The notes: a model not told the origin generated them from the letters alone. A stretch of 64,000 bases of DNA from Rufibacter latericius (GCF_003721515.1 NZ_RJJD01000023.1:241735-305734), one strand, 5' to 3'; shown: positions 9,324 through 18,481, counted from the first letter of the stretch. A program made the numbers and translations.

Positions 9324-9361
9324 GAATAAGCCTTCAGATTACAGAATCCAAAGGCTTATTC
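9324..9361 (-). terminator. Terminator of the uronate operon
   Basis: A perfect 11-bp stem (gaataagcctt with aaggcttattc) is followed, when read on the minus strand, by a T-rich run (tttta). It lies 67 bases beyond the stop codon of the ExuT-like gene, the last gene of the minus-strand cluster. Confidence 0.75.
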
Positions 9362-9427
9362 AGGAGGAGAATCTTAGAAGTCAGACTTCGGTGAATTCAG
9401 TTTATGCAGAGCGATTTTCACCCTTCT

Positions 9428-10828
9428 TTACAAGGCCACCGGCTTCATTTTAGGAACCAATGATTTCATCACCGACCAGGCCACCAGATACGCCAGCGCG
9501 CAGAAGGCGAACATAATGGTGTACCCGGTCTCCACATGGCCCAGTGCTTCATAATGGTCAAAAAGGTAACCACCCACTTTGGTCACGACCACCCCGCCAA
9601 TACCGCCGGCCATACCGCCAATACCGGTCACCGAAGCCACCGATTTCTTAGGGAACATATCGGAAACAGTGGTGAAGATGTTCGCTGACCAAGCCTGGTG
9701 CGCCGAGGCCCCAATCCCGATGAGCAGAACCGGGAACCAGTAGCTGATGCCGCCCAACGGCTGTGCCGCCAGCACCAACAGCGGGAAAAGCGCGATCACA
9801 AACATCGCCCGCATGCGACCTTCATAGGGGTTATAGCCTTTGTTGATGAAGTACATCGGGAACCAGCCTCCGCCTATACTTCCCACCATAGTCATGCTGT
9901 ACAGCACGGAAAGCGGGAGCATCACCTGGGTACCGGTCAGGCCGTACTGGGCTTTGAGGTAGGCAGGAAGCCAGAAAAGGAAAAACCACCAAACACCGTC
10001 CGTGAGGAACTTGCCGAAGGCGAAGGCCCAGGTCTGCCGGAAACTCAGCAGTTTAAACCAGGATACTTTCTCCGCCGAGGCAGGAGAGTCCGGCTCCAGA
10101 ACGGGTTCGCTGTCGCTGCTGATGTAGTCGCGCTCCGCGGCTGATAATCTTTTTTGCTTGTCTGGGGTTTCATAGAAGATAAACCAGAAGATGAGCCACA
10201 AAAAGCCTACGGCTCCGATGATGAAGAAGGTGTACTCCCAACCTAGATGCGAGGCAATCCACGGAACGGTAAGTGGTGCCAGAATGGCCCCCACGTTAGA
10301 GCCGGAGTTGAAGATACCGGTTGCCAGCGAGCGCTCTTTCTTAGGAAAATACTCGGCCGTAGCCTTAATAGCTGCCGGAAAGTTCCCAGATTCTCCGAAG
10401 CCCAGGAAAGCCCTGGCCACCATGAACCCAATTACCGAAACGGAAATCCCGGTAAAGCCCGCTGCGGTGAATACCGGGCTAACTACCCTGCCCAAAGGCT
10501 CGGCGTACGCGTGCAGGATGGCCGCCAAGGACCAGATCACCAGCGCCCAGGCATACCCTTTTTTGGTGCCTAGTTTATCAATAATGCGCCCCGCGAAGAG
10601 CATAGAGATGGCATAGGTGAACTGGAAAACCGCCGCAATGTTGGCGTAATCGGTGTTGGACCAGCCAAACTTCTCCGCCAGCAGCGGTTGCAGCAAACTG
10701 AGTACCTGACGATCCAGGTAATTGACCGTGGTGGCGAAGAAAAGCAGGCCACAGATGGTCCACCGGTACTTGCCTATCTTCTCCTGAGTGGTCATAGGCC
10801 TGACATTTGTTTGTTTCGTTTGGGTCAT
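9428..10828 (-). CDS. exuT: MFS hexuronate transporter (ExuT-like)
   Basis: This 466-residue inner-membrane protein belongs to the anion:cation symporter branch of the MFS, which includes the E. coli ExuT (galacturonate/glucuronate) and DgoT transporters. About 12 hydrophobic segments are visible, with the family block NYLDRQVLSLLQPLL in helix 1, the loop GRIIDKLGTKKGY between helices 2 and 3, and RAFLGFGESGNFPAAIK near residue 136. Its place as the last gene after eda, kdgK, uxaC and uxaB points to uronates as substrate. It starts 15 bp after the aldolase gene ends. The exact sugar specificity is inferred. Confidence 0.88.
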   Translation of the reverse strand: MTQTKQTNVRPMTTQEKIGKYRWTICGLLFFATTVNYLDRQVLSLLQPLLAEKFGWSNTDYANIAAVFQFTYAISMLFAGRIIDKLGTKKGYAWALVIWSLAAILHAYAEPLGRVVSPVFTAAGFTGISVSVIGFMVARAFLGFGESGNFPAAIKATAEYFPKKERSLATGIFNSGSNVGAILAPLTVPWIASHLGWEYTFFIIGAVGFLWLIFWFIFYETPDKQKRLSAAERDYISSDSEPVLEPDSPASAEKVSWFKLLSFRQTWAFAFGKFLTDGVWWFFLFWLPAYLKAQYGLTGTQVMLPLSVLYSMTMVGSIGGGWFPMYFINKGYNPYEGRMRAMFVIALFPLLVLAAQPLGGISYWFPVLLIGIGASAHQAWSANIFTTVSDMFPKKSVASVTGIGGMAGGIGGVVVTKVGGYLFDHYEALGHVETGYTIMFAFCALAYLVAWSVMKSLVPKMKPVAL

Positions 10829-10843
10829 GGTAGGGCGGTTAAA

Positions 10844-11503
10844 CTATTTTCTACATTTCTGCGCTAATTCCAATGCTTGTGCCGTGAGGTCCTGTAAGGT
10901 ATCATACTGGCGGTTGACCAGAATATCTTTGCTGATGAGTTTGCTGCCCATGCCCACGGCGCAGACGCCGGCCTTGAACCAGGTCCGGAAGTTATCCTCC
11001 TCCAGTTCCACGCCCCCGGTGGGGATGAACAACTGACCTGGAAACAGCTCCTTGATGGAAGACAGGAAAGCCGGACCCAGGATGTTCGCCGGGAAAAGTT
11101 TTACCAGTGCCGCTTGGGCCGTCTGGGCCACGTGGATCTCGGTAGGGGAGAAGCACCCCGGAATCCAGAGCAAACCGGCCTCGTGCACCAGGTTGCCTAC
11201 CTGCGGGTCTACGATGGGAGCCACCACGTAATCAGCACCGGCTTTGAGGAAGTCGTTGGCCTGCTGCACGGTTTTGATGGTCCCGATGCCCAAGTGCAGG
11301 TCTTCGTACGTTTTCAGCTCCTTTTTCAGAAACGTGAAGTTTTCCAGCGCAGCAGCTCCGCGGTTGGTGTACTCCAGTGTCCGCACCCCGGCGTTGTAAA
11401 GCGTTTTGATGATCTCCAGGCTTACTTCGGGGTCCTCGTAGAAAAACAAAGGCAGAAGCCCTTGGTCTACAATCGCTTGGAGGGCAGTTTCTTTAGTTGG
11501 CAT
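10844..11503 (-). CDS. eda: KDPG/KHG aldolase
   Basis: A class I aldolase of the Eda/KdgA family that splits 2-keto-3-deoxy-6-phosphogluconate into pyruvate and glyceraldehyde 3-phosphate. Visible signatures are the glutamate in RTLEYTNRG (near residue 37 of the short form), GIGTIKT and the Schiff-base lysine in VKLFPANILGP. An in-frame ATG at 11524 would add seven residues and a 32-bp overlap with kdgK. The ATG at 11503 gives MPTKETALQAI, 219 residues, and an 11-bp overlap, which looks more natural. The overlap points to translational coupling with the kinase that makes its substrate. Confidence 0.93.
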   Translation of the reverse strand: MPTKETALQAIVDQGLLPLFFYEDPEVSLEIIKTLYNAGVRTLEYTNRGAAALENFTFLKKELKTYEDLHLGIGTIKTVQQANDFLKAGADYVVAPIVDPQVGNLVHEAGLLWIPGCFSPTEIHVAQTAQAALVKLFPANILGPAFLSSIKELFPGQLFIPTGGVELEEDNFRTWFKAGVCAVGMGSKLISKDILVNRQYDTLQDLTAQALELAQKCRK

Positions 11504-12521
11504 ATTCTCTGATAGTTTCTTCAATCTCGGCTACCGAAGTGGTGGTAGCGTCGCTCTCAATGAATAATTTCTTAAAGGCCGCCGCGGTGGCGAATTCCAG
11601 GGTTTCTTTGGGGCTGTTTTGGTGAAAGAAGCCGTAAATCAGGCCGGCCATAAAACAGTCGCCGCTGCCTACTTTGTCTACAATCTGGTCCACCACATAC
11701 TCTTGCGAGACGTGCAGTTCTCCTTGGGTATAGAGTGTAGTGAAATAACGGATGCCTTTCTCTCCGTGATCGAACCGGAAGGTGTTGGCCACGATCTTGC
11801 ACTTAGGAAACTCCTTCAGGATCGCCTCAGAAGTCAGGGTAGCGTGCTGCAGTAGTCTCTCTTTCTCGATGTCCTGCACTAGTTCTTCCTGAAGCGGCAT
11901 GCCCAGCATTTTATTCGCAGCCCACACATTGCCCATGATCAAGTCACAGGAAGAAGCCAACGATGGCATGACCTCCACCGGGTCTTTGCCGTACTTCCAC
12001 AGCTTGGCGCGGTAGTTCAGGTCCAGGGAAACGAAGATGTTGCGCTCGGCGGCGGCCTTTAAAGCCTCAGCACAGACATCGGCTACGTTCTGGTTGAGAG
12101 CCGGACAAATGGCACTGAAATGGAACCAGCTTACGCCCTCAAATACCTGGTCCCAGTTGATGGTCCCGGTTTTCAAATCGGCGTACGCCGAGCCAGCGCG
12201 GTCATAGATCACGCCGGCATTTTTGAGGTCTTTTCCTTTAGGCAGGTAATAAAGGCCCACCCGGTCGCCCTGCATCACTACCGGACTGGTATCAATCTGG
12301 CGCTCCTGCATGTAGCCGATGAGCTGCTCAGACACGAAGTTCTCCGGCAGAGCCGTGAGGTACGCCGAAGGCAGGCCCCACAGCGCCAAAGCCGTGGCTA
12401 CGTTCAGCTCGGCGCCGCCCACGTAGAAGGGCAACCGGTTTTCCGAGAGCCACTGGCCTTGCCCATCCGGGCAGATTCTGAGCAGCAGCTCCCCAAACGA
12501 TAAGACTTTTCCGCTGGCCAT
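11493..12521 (-). CDS. kdgK: 2-dehydro-3-deoxygluconokinase
   Basis: This 342-residue PfkB-family sugar kinase should phosphorylate KDG to KDPG. The N-terminal GGAELNVATALALWG block and the C-terminal VDKVGSGDCFMAGLIYGF signature, whose aspartate is the catalytic base, are clear. Residues 30-40 and the downstream YLPKGKDLKNAG region fit KDG kinases rather than fructokinases, and the next gene is the KDPG aldolase. It starts three bases after the uxaC stop codon, so the two are surely in one transcript. Confidence 0.92.
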   Translation of the reverse strand: MASGKVLSFGELLLRICPDGQGQWLSENRLPFYVGGAELNVATALALWGLPSAYLTALPENFVSEQLIGYMQERQIDTSPVVMQGDRVGLYYLPKGKDLKNAGVIYDRAGSAYADLKTGTINWDQVFEGVSWFHFSAICPALNQNVADVCAEALKAAAERNIFVSLDLNYRAKLWKYGKDPVEVMPSLASSCDLIMGNVWAANKMLGMPLQEELVQDIEKERLLQHATLTSEAILKEFPKCKIVANTFRFDHGEKGIRYFTTLYTQGELHVSQEYVVDQIVDKVGSGDCFMAGLIYGFFHQNSPKETLEFATAAAFKKLFIESDATTTSVAEIEETIREYAN

Positions 12522-12524
12522 CCC

Positions 12525-13922
12525 TTAGAAGTTGAAGTAGTTTTTAGCGTTGTTGTAGCAGATGTTCTCCACCATCTGGCCCAGCCAGGCCATCTCAGAA
12601 GCCGGTAACTCGCCGTTCTCCACGTCGTTGCCCAGCATGTTGCAGAGGATTCTTCTGAAGTACTCGTGCCGAGGGTAGGAGAGGAAGCTGCGCGAATCGG
12701 TCAACATCCCCACGAAACGGCTCAACAGACCCATGTTGGATAAAGCGTTCATCTGAGCCTCCATGCCTTGTTTCTGATCCAGGAACCACCAGGCAGATCC
12801 ATACTGGATTTTGCCCGGCGTGCTGCCGTCATTGAAGTTGCCTATCATGGTGGCGTACAACTCGTTCTGGCTCGGGTTCAGGTTGTAGAGAATCGTCTTG
12901 GCCAGTTGGTTTGAGTTGTCCAGTTTGTCCATGAACCTTGACAGCGGACGGGCCACATCAAAATCCCCAATGGAGTCAAACCCGGTATCGGCGCCTAGCT
13001 CGCGCATCATGCGGGTGTTGTTGTTGCGCAGCGCGCCCAAATGGAACTGCTGCGTCCAGCCTTTGGCGTGGTCCATCAAAGCCAGTTCCACCAGCATGGC
13101 AGACTTGAATTTGAGCACCTCATCTTGCGTGAGTTGCTGTTTCTGGAGCGCTTTTTCAAAAATGGAGGTAATCTCCTGATCGGTGTATTCCTCGGTGTAG
13201 ATGGTTTCCAGGCCGTGGTCAGATAAACGTCCGCCCTGGGCGTGGAAGAAATCGTGGCGCTGCTGCAGGGCATCCAGCAGGCTTCTGTAATTAGTAATGG
13301 AAACGCCGGAGGCAGCCTCCAGTTTCTCCAGGTAGGTCAGATAACCGGCATCCTCAATGGCCATGGCTTTATCCGGACGGAAGGTGGGCAACACCTTGAT
13401 CCCGAAATCATCGGCGGCAATCTTCTGGTGGTGTTCCAGGGAGTCAATAGGGTCATCGGTGGTGCAGATGGTGACCACGTTCATCTTTTCCAGGATGCCG
13501 CGCACGCTGAACTCCGGGGTTTGCAGCAGGCCAGTGGCCGCGTCGTAGATCTCCCTCGCTGAATCCGGGTTCAGGACTTTCTCAATCCCGAAGGGGCGCT
13601 TCAGTTCCATGTGGGTCCAGTGGTACAAGGGGTTCCGCATGGTGTACGGCACGGTCTGGGCCCACTTTTCAAACTTCTCGAAATCGTCGGCATCGCCGGT
13701 GCAGAAACGCTCAGGAATACCGTTCGTCCGCATGGCGCGCCACTTGTAATGGTCGCCTTCGAGCCAGATCTGGGTCAGGTTTTTGAACGATCTATCATTG
13801 GCGATGTCCTCCGGGTTCAGGTGGCAATGGTAGTCAATGATGGGCATGTTCTTGGCATGCTCATGATACAACGTCTGGGCCGTCTTGGTCTGAAGGAGAA
13901 AGTTGTCGTCTAAAAAGGACAT
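12525..13922 (-). CDS. uxaC: Uronate isomerase
   Basis: UxaC interconverts D-galacturonate and tagaturonate, or D-glucuronate and fructuronate, in the cytosol. It belongs to the amidohydrolase superfamily; the metal-binding IIDYHCHLNPEDIA block stands near residue 29 and family stretches such as GALRNNNTRMMRELG and the region GMLTDSRSFLSYPRHEYFRR near the end are present. An in-frame ATG at 13961 adds 13 poorly conserved residues; the ATG at 13922 gives 465 residues, matching E. coli UxaC (470). It is preceded by uxaB with a 160-bp gap and followed after three bases by kdgK. Confidence 0.95.
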   Translation of the reverse strand: MSFLDDNFLLQTKTAQTLYHEHAKNMPIIDYHCHLNPEDIANDRSFKNLTQIWLEGDHYKWRAMRTNGIPERFCTGDADDFEKFEKWAQTVPYTMRNPLYHWTHMELKRPFGIEKVLNPDSAREIYDAATGLLQTPEFSVRGILEKMNVVTICTTDDPIDSLEHHQKIAADDFGIKVLPTFRPDKAMAIEDAGYLTYLEKLEAASGVSITNYRSLLDALQQRHDFFHAQGGRLSDHGLETIYTEEYTDQEITSIFEKALQKQQLTQDEVLKFKSAMLVELALMDHAKGWTQQFHLGALRNNNTRMMRELGADTGFDSIGDFDVARPLSRFMDKLDNSNQLAKTILYNLNPSQNELYATMIGNFNDGSTPGKIQYGSAWWFLDQKQGMEAQMNALSNMGLLSRFVGMLTDSRSFLSYPRHEYFRRILCNMLGNDVENGELPASEMAWLGQMVENICYNNAKNYFNF

Positions 13923-13985
13923 GTACTTGGGTGTTTTGAAGTAAACAAGCCGAAAAGACAAAGAAACCGACGTAGGTTGCCAAGA

Positions 13986-14022
13986 TATTTTCGGGGTAAT
14001 TCGGTGAAAATAGCCTTAAAAC
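13986..14022. repeat. Intergenic hairpin family, copy 7
   Basis: The right half (gaaaatagccttaaaac) is well kept; the left half (tattttcggggtaattc) is degenerate. It lies between uxaB and uxaC inside the minus-strand operon. Confidence 0.6.
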
Positions 14023-14082
14023 AGACAGCTCCGCTACAGAAGCTGCCAGTTTTTTTATGGAAAGAGAAGGAAAAAGCTGTCT

Positions 14083-15507
14083 TTAGACAGTTCGCACGGC
14101 TTCTTTTTGTTGTAGTTGCGCCAGTTCCTCTGAAACCAGGGCTTGCAGACCTTCCACCTGGGTCAGGTCGGTTCCCCAGAATTCCAGGTTGGCCAGCACG
14201 GCCCGAACGGTTTCCTCAGAGGAGCTTTTCTGCCACGCCGAGGCGAAGAAGTCCAGCACCTCGGGAGTGTCGTTTACCGGCGTTGCCTCGCCGTTGTACT
14301 CGCCCTTGTAGAACAGAATCAAGGCCGCCAGCGAACGCAACAACCGCTGTGGTAACTGCCCTGTACGCTTCTGGTATTCCAGCACCGACGGCAGCACCCG
14401 CACCTTGTATTTGGACACGGAGTTAAGGGCGATGGATTGCAGCTCGTGGCGGATGAACGGGTTCTGGAAGCGCTCTATCACGTCATTGGCGAACTGGTGC
14501 AGCTCTTCGGCGGACAGGTCCAGGGTAGGGATGATTTCCTCAAAAATGGCTTCTTTGATGAATGTGCCGGCTTTTTCGTCTTCCACGGCTTCGCGCACGG
14601 TACGCAGACCTTGCAGGTAAGCAACCGGAACAAGCGCGGTGTGGGCACCGTTGAGGATGCGCACTTTGCGGGTTCTGTACGGCGTGAGATCGTCCACGAA
14701 CTTCACCTGCAGTCCGGCTTGCTCCGTAGGGAACGCCTTCGCCACTGATTCTGGCGCCTCAATCACCCACAGGTGGAAGGGCTCGGCTTTCACCACCAGG
14801 TTGTCTTCATAGCCTAATTCCTGCTGAATATCTTTGATGGTATCTTTGGGGAAGCCCGGCACGATGCGGTCTACCAGCGTATTGCAGAAAATGGTGTCGT
14901 TCTGGATCCAATCGGCGAAATCGGTGGGCAGGTTCCAGTGCTTGGCAAACTGAAGTACCGTTTCGCGTAGGTTCTCGCCGTTTTTCTCAATCAGTTCGCA
15001 GGGGATGATGGTCAGGGCTTTGTCTTTGGCACCTGCAAAATGCGTGAAGCGGCGGTACAGCAGGGCGGTCAATTTGCCCGGGAAAGAATTGGGCGTGGTG
15101 TCAAAACCAGCATCTGAAGGGTCAAAGGCGATCCCAGCCTCAGTGGTGTTGGAGATCACCAACTCCAGGTCTGGGTTCTCGCCCAGTTGCAGGTACTGCT
15201 CGTAGGTGTCGTAAGGGCTAAGCGCGTTGCTCACACAGGTGATCAGGCGGTTTTCCTGCACGGTCTGGCCTTCCTGGATTCCCTCCAGCACCACATGGTA
15301 CAAGCCGTCCTGCCCGTTGAGCAACTGGTAAATGCCTTTGTCCAGCGGCTGGATAATCTCTACCGCGCCATTGAAACCGGTTTTCTCGTTCAGGATATCG
15401 ATGATCCAATCAACGAAACCGCGCAGGAAGTTTCCTTCGCCAAACTGGATTACTTTGGTGGGTCTGGTTTGGGTGATCTGGGCGGTGGTTCTGTTGAGTT
15501 GCTGCAT
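14083..15507 (-). CDS. uxaB: Tagaturonate reductase
   Basis: The 474-residue protein is a long-chain polyol dehydrogenase of the mannitol dehydrogenase family. It should reduce tagaturonate to altronate with NADH, following UxaC. The N-terminal KVIQFGEGNFLRGFVDWIID stretch is characteristic of UxaB rather than of fructuronate reductase UxuB. The catalytic region near RKVRILNGAHTALVPVAYL contains the conserved Asn and His. The next enzyme of the route, altronate dehydratase UxaA, is not in this window. A 200-bp gap with a hairpin copy separates it from the LacI-type gene. Confidence 0.92.
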   Translation of the reverse strand: MQQLNRTTAQITQTRPTKVIQFGEGNFLRGFVDWIIDILNEKTGFNGAVEIIQPLDKGIYQLLNGQDGLYHVVLEGIQEGQTVQENRLITCVSNALSPYDTYEQYLQLGENPDLELVISNTTEAGIAFDPSDAGFDTTPNSFPGKLTALLYRRFTHFAGAKDKALTIIPCELIEKNGENLRETVLQFAKHWNLPTDFADWIQNDTIFCNTLVDRIVPGFPKDTIKDIQQELGYEDNLVVKAEPFHLWVIEAPESVAKAFPTEQAGLQVKFVDDLTPYRTRKVRILNGAHTALVPVAYLQGLRTVREAVEDEKAGTFIKEAIFEEIIPTLDLSAEELHQFANDVIERFQNPFIRHELQSIALNSVSKYKVRVLPSVLEYQKRTGQLPQRLLRSLAALILFYKGEYNGEATPVNDTPEVLDFFASAWQKSSSEETVRAVLANLEFWGTDLTQVEGLQALVSEELAQLQQKEAVRTV

Positions 15508-15638
15508 ACGCTTTTGGGTTAAATGGGGGAGAGAAACAAGTTCCTCTCCACTTTTTGCTTTGAAAGTCAGGAAGGGAAAGGGTCTTCCTTGATATGATAT
15601 TGTGGTTTCAAGAACTTGCGGAGGCTGAACCCGGTCTT

Positions 15639-15677
15639 GCGTTTAGGAACTTTTTTTAGGAAAAAAGGCCCGAAAAC
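15639..15677. repeat. Intergenic hairpin family, copy 8
   Basis: The halves gcgtttaggaacttttttt and ggaaaaaaggcccgaaaac lie between the LacI-type gene and uxaB. The pairing is imperfect, but the outer and inner blocks match the family. Confidence 0.6.
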
Positions 15678-15707
15678 ACTTTTTGCCCGGCTTTCCGCCG
15701 AAGTCCT

Positions 15708-16766
15708 TTATTCTGGTTTATAGTCTTTCTTCAGGGAAGAGCCTCTGATGATGAGTTCTGGTTTGAGCACTGTTTTCTGAGGCACCAGTTTCTGGTCTGG
15801 GCCGGTTTTGAAGTGCTCAAAGAATAGCTCGGCGGTGATACGCCCCATAGTCAAACTGAACTGGTCTACCGTGGTGAGGGCCGGCTCAGAGAAAGAGGTA
15901 AACGGCTCGTTCCCAAAACCTGCCAGGGCAATCTGCTGCGGCACTTTGATTTTGCGTTCTTTCAGAACCTGCATAGCGCCCATGGCGCCGTAGTCTGAGG
16001 CCGAGAAAACCGCATCGGGTAGTTCTTTCAGTTTGAGCAGCTCTTCCATGCTGGTGCGGCCGTCTTCCAGTTGCAGGTTGCTTTTCACCACCAGTTCCTC
16101 ATGGAAAGGCACGCCATTGTCACGAAGGGCATCCATGTAGCCACGAAGACGTTCCTTGAAGATGCTGACCTTTTTGGGGCTGGTGAAATGCGCGATGCGG
16201 CGGCAACCCTGCTGAATGAGGTGCTCCACCACTTTGTAGGCGCCCAGGTAATCGTCAATCATTACCTGGCTTACCTCCAGGGCATCGGTGGTGCGGTCAA
16301 ACAAAACCAGCGGGATGCCTTTCTCCTGGGTGCGCTTGAAATGGTCAAAGTTCTCGGTGTTCTTGCCTATAGAGGCGATGATACCGTCCACCCTCGCGCT
16401 CAACAACGCGTCTATGGTTTGCACCTCTTTCTCGTAGTTGTCATACGACTGCGAGATGATGACTTTGTAATTCAGCTTGTTCGCGATCTCCTCAATGCCG
16501 CGCACCACCGAAGCGAAGAACGCCCTATCGGCGGTGGGCACGATGATGCCTATGATGTAGCTTTTCCCGTTCCGGAGGGCCGCGGCAATGTTGTTGGGCT
16601 GGTAATTCAGCTGTTTTGCCGCCTTCAATACCGCTTTCTTAGTCACCTCGCTGATGCGGGGATTATCGTTCAGCGCCCTTGAAACGGTTGAAGCGGTGAT
16701 ATTCAATTTCTCCGCAATGTGGTGAATGGTCACCTTTGGTTTATTGGCCATTTTATTAGTCGCCAT
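15708..16766 (-). CDS. LacI family transcriptional regulator
   Basis: This 352-residue regulator has an N-terminal helix-turn-helix (VTIHHIAEKLNITASTVSRA, residues about 10-29) with the hinge-helix region PNNIAAALRNGKS, followed by a periplasmic-binding-like effector domain (about 65-345). It sits inside the uronate operon, between kduD and uxaB. Seven palindromes of the type LacI proteins bind lie in gaps of the surrounding pectin genes, so it is the natural candidate to control them, presumably with a uronate-pathway intermediate as effector. The effector and target sites are inferred. It starts 46 bp after kduD. Confidence 0.93.
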   Translation of the reverse strand: MATNKMANKPKVTIHHIAEKLNITASTVSRALNDNPRISEVTKKAVLKAAKQLNYQPNNIAAALRNGKSYIIGIIVPTADRAFFASVVRGIEEIANKLNYKVIISQSYDNYEKEVQTIDALLSARVDGIIASIGKNTENFDHFKRTQEKGIPLVLFDRTTDALEVSQVMIDDYLGAYKVVEHLIQQGCRRIAHFTSPKKVSIFKERLRGYMDALRDNGVPFHEELVVKSNLQLEDGRTSMEELLKLKELPDAVFSASDYGAMGAMQVLKERKIKVPQQIALAGFGNEPFTSFSEPALTTVDQFSLTMGRITAELFFEHFKTGPDQKLVPQKTVLKPELIIRGSSLKKDYKPE

Positions 16767-16812
16767 GTAGGTAGGTCAAAATCTACAACACTTTTCCTTT
16801 TGTTGCTAAGCG

Positions 16813-17601
16813 TTACCGCTCATTGCTGGGTTTTCCGATGGTAGCCAGAATGCCGCCGTCTACATATACAATCTGCCCATTCACAAAGTCACTGGCTTTG
16901 CTGGCTAAAAAGATGGTGGCGCCCGCCAGATCCTCTGGATTACCCCAGCGCCCGGCCGGGGTCCGGTGGATGATGAATTCATTGAACGGATGCCCGTCTA
17001 CCCGGATGGGAGCGGTCTGGTCCGTGGCAAAATAACCCGGCCCTATGCCGTTCACCTGCACGTTGTATTTGGCCCACTCGGTGGCCAGGTTCTTGGTGAG
17101 CATCTTCAGGCCGCCTTTGGCCGCTGCGTAGGCCGAGACCGTGTCGCGGCCCAGTTCGCTCATCATGGAGCAGATGTTGATGATCTTGCCAGCCCGGCGC
17201 TCCACCATGTATTTGCCCACCGTTTTGGACATGATGAACGGACCGGTCAAGTCCACGTCCAGTACTTTTCTGAAATCGGCTACCTCCATCTCCAGGGCGG
17301 GTGTCCGCTGAATCATACCGGCGTTGTTCACCAGAATAGCAATAGGGCCAACTTCCTGCTCAATGCGCGCGATGTTCTCTTTAGCTGCGGTTTCATCCGT
17401 CACGTCAAACAGATAGCCTTTCACGTCCAGTCCCTCTTGCTGGTACTGCTCTAGGGCGCGTTCCATTTTCTGGGGCGTATTGCCGTTCACCACCGGGGTG
17501 GCGCCTGCTTTGCCCAAGGCCGTGGCCATGGCCATTCCCAGGCCGTGGGTGGCGCCGGTTACTAATGCTACTTTGCCGGTTAAATCAAATAAATGGGTCA
17601 T
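16813..17601 (-). CDS. kduD: 2-dehydro-3-deoxy-D-gluconate 5-dehydrogenase (SDR)
   Basis: A classical short-chain dehydrogenase of 262 residues. The cofactor motif TGATHGLG (near residue 16), the NNAG motif, the catalytic serine in INICSMMSELG and the YAAAK motif are all present, and it ends with the usual VDGG region. In the pectin pathway KduD reduces 2,5-diketo-3-deoxygluconate (DKII) to KDG. The assignment among similar SDRs (for example gluconate 5-dehydrogenase) rests on its position six bases after kduI. Confidence 0.9.
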   Translation of the reverse strand: MTHLFDLTGKVALVTGATHGLGMAMATALGKAGATPVVNGNTPQKMERALEQYQQEGLDVKGYLFDVTDETAAKENIARIEQEVGPIAILVNNAGMIQRTPALEMEVADFRKVLDVDLTGPFIMSKTVGKYMVERRAGKIINICSMMSELGRDTVSAYAAAKGGLKMLTKNLATEWAKYNVQVNGIGPGYFATDQTAPIRVDGHPFNEFIIHRTPAGRWGNPEDLAGATIFLASKASDFVNGQIVYVDGGILATIGKPSNER

Positions 17602-17607
17602 AAACGG

Positions 17608-18450
17608 CTATTTCAGTTCGGTGGTGGCTACTTTGTCCATGTCGTTGTAATCTAGGTTCTCTCCTGCCATGCCCCAGATAAAGGTATAGTTGGAGGTTCC
17701 GGCGCCGCTATGGATAGACCAGGGCGGCGAGATGATGGCCTGCTGGTTCTGCACCCACAGGTGGCGCGTCTCCTGCGGCTCGCCCATGAAGTGGCACACC
17801 GACTGGTCCTCGGGTAACTCAAAATAGAAGTAGGCTTCCATGCGACGGTCATGGGTGTGGGCCGGCATGGTGTTCCAGACGCTGCCCGTTTTCAGTTCGG
17901 TGATGCCCATCTGCAGTTGGCAGGTCTCCACCACGGAGTTGATCAACACCTTCCGGATGGTGCGGGCATTGGCGGTTTCCAGGGAGCCTAGTTCCACGGT
18001 TTCGGCTTCGTTGAGCTGTACCTTCTTCGTAGGAAAGGTGTGGTGCGCCGGGGCGGAGTTGAAATAGAAGCGGGTGTCGGCACCGTTAGGCGCCGGGTGG
18101 AACAGGACTTCCTTCACGCCCTTGCCTATATATAAAGCCTCTTTGTTCTTTACCGTAATCTCCTCGCCGTCTACCGTGACGGTGCTATCTGCCGAAACGT
18201 TGATGATGCCTATCTCACGGCGGTCCAGGAAATTCTCTGAGCGCAGGGTAGGGAAGGTGTCTAGCCGTACCGGTCCGTTCACCGGGTGCACGCCGCCAAT
18301 AATCAACCGGTCATATAAAGTATAGGTCAGCTGAATGGTGTCTTCCTGGAAAAGGTTTTCGATCAGGAAATGCTCGCGCAGTTTTTGGGTGTCGTAGCCT
18401 TTGAAATCCTGCGGGTGAATGGCGTGCCGGGTGGATTGGGGAACGGTCAT
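17608..18450 (-). CDS. kduI: 5-keto-4-deoxyuronate isomerase
   Basis: KduI converts 5-keto-4-deoxyuronate (DKI), formed from unsaturated galacturonate released by lyases, to DKII. The 280-residue length equals that of the family. The cupin metal site is visible as MPAHTHDRRMEAYFYFEL near residue 194 and the downstream SPPWSIHSGAGTSNYTFIWG. It is the first gene of the minus-strand uronate cluster, divergent from the first SusC gene, with a LacI-type palindrome 17 bases upstream of its ATG. Confidence 0.95.
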   Translation of the reverse strand: MTVPQSTRHAIHPQDFKGYDTQKLREHFLIENLFQEDTIQLTYTLYDRLIIGGVHPVNGPVRLDTFPTLRSENFLDRREIGIINVSADSTVTVDGEEITVKNKEALYIGKGVKEVLFHPAPNGADTRFYFNSAPAHHTFPTKKVQLNEAETVELGSLETANARTIRKVLINSVVETCQLQMGITELKTGSVWNTMPAHTHDRRMEAYFYFELPEDQSVCHFMGEPQETRHLWVQNQQAIISPPWSIHSGAGTSNYTFIWGMAGENLDYNDMDKVATTELK

Positions 18451-18467
18451 ATATTTGGGGTGAAAGG

Positions 18468-18481
18468 TGTAATCGTTTGCG
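18468..18481. promoter_or_regulatory. LacI-type operator 1 (kduI)
   Basis: tgtaatcgtttgcg matches 10 of the 12 fixed positions of TGCAAnCGnTTGCA. It starts 17 bases upstream of the kduI ATG, where a bound repressor would block the promoter or early transcription. Confidence 0.65.

Larger units (their letters stand above)
8733..9427. other. 695-bp gap with repeats and a possible relic
   Basis: The part at 8850-9060 is AT-rich and should contain the promoter of the acetyltransferase. The gap also holds two copies of the intergenic hairpin family, a perfect 14-bp palindrome (tcgcaacgttgcga, 9281-9294) and the exuT terminator. A 77-codon open frame at 9071-9304 and an overlapping frame reading EPPQPFMRGLFLPHIREELG near 9150 show no family signature. 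I regard the stretch as a relic or repeat rather than a gene. Confidence 0.5.
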
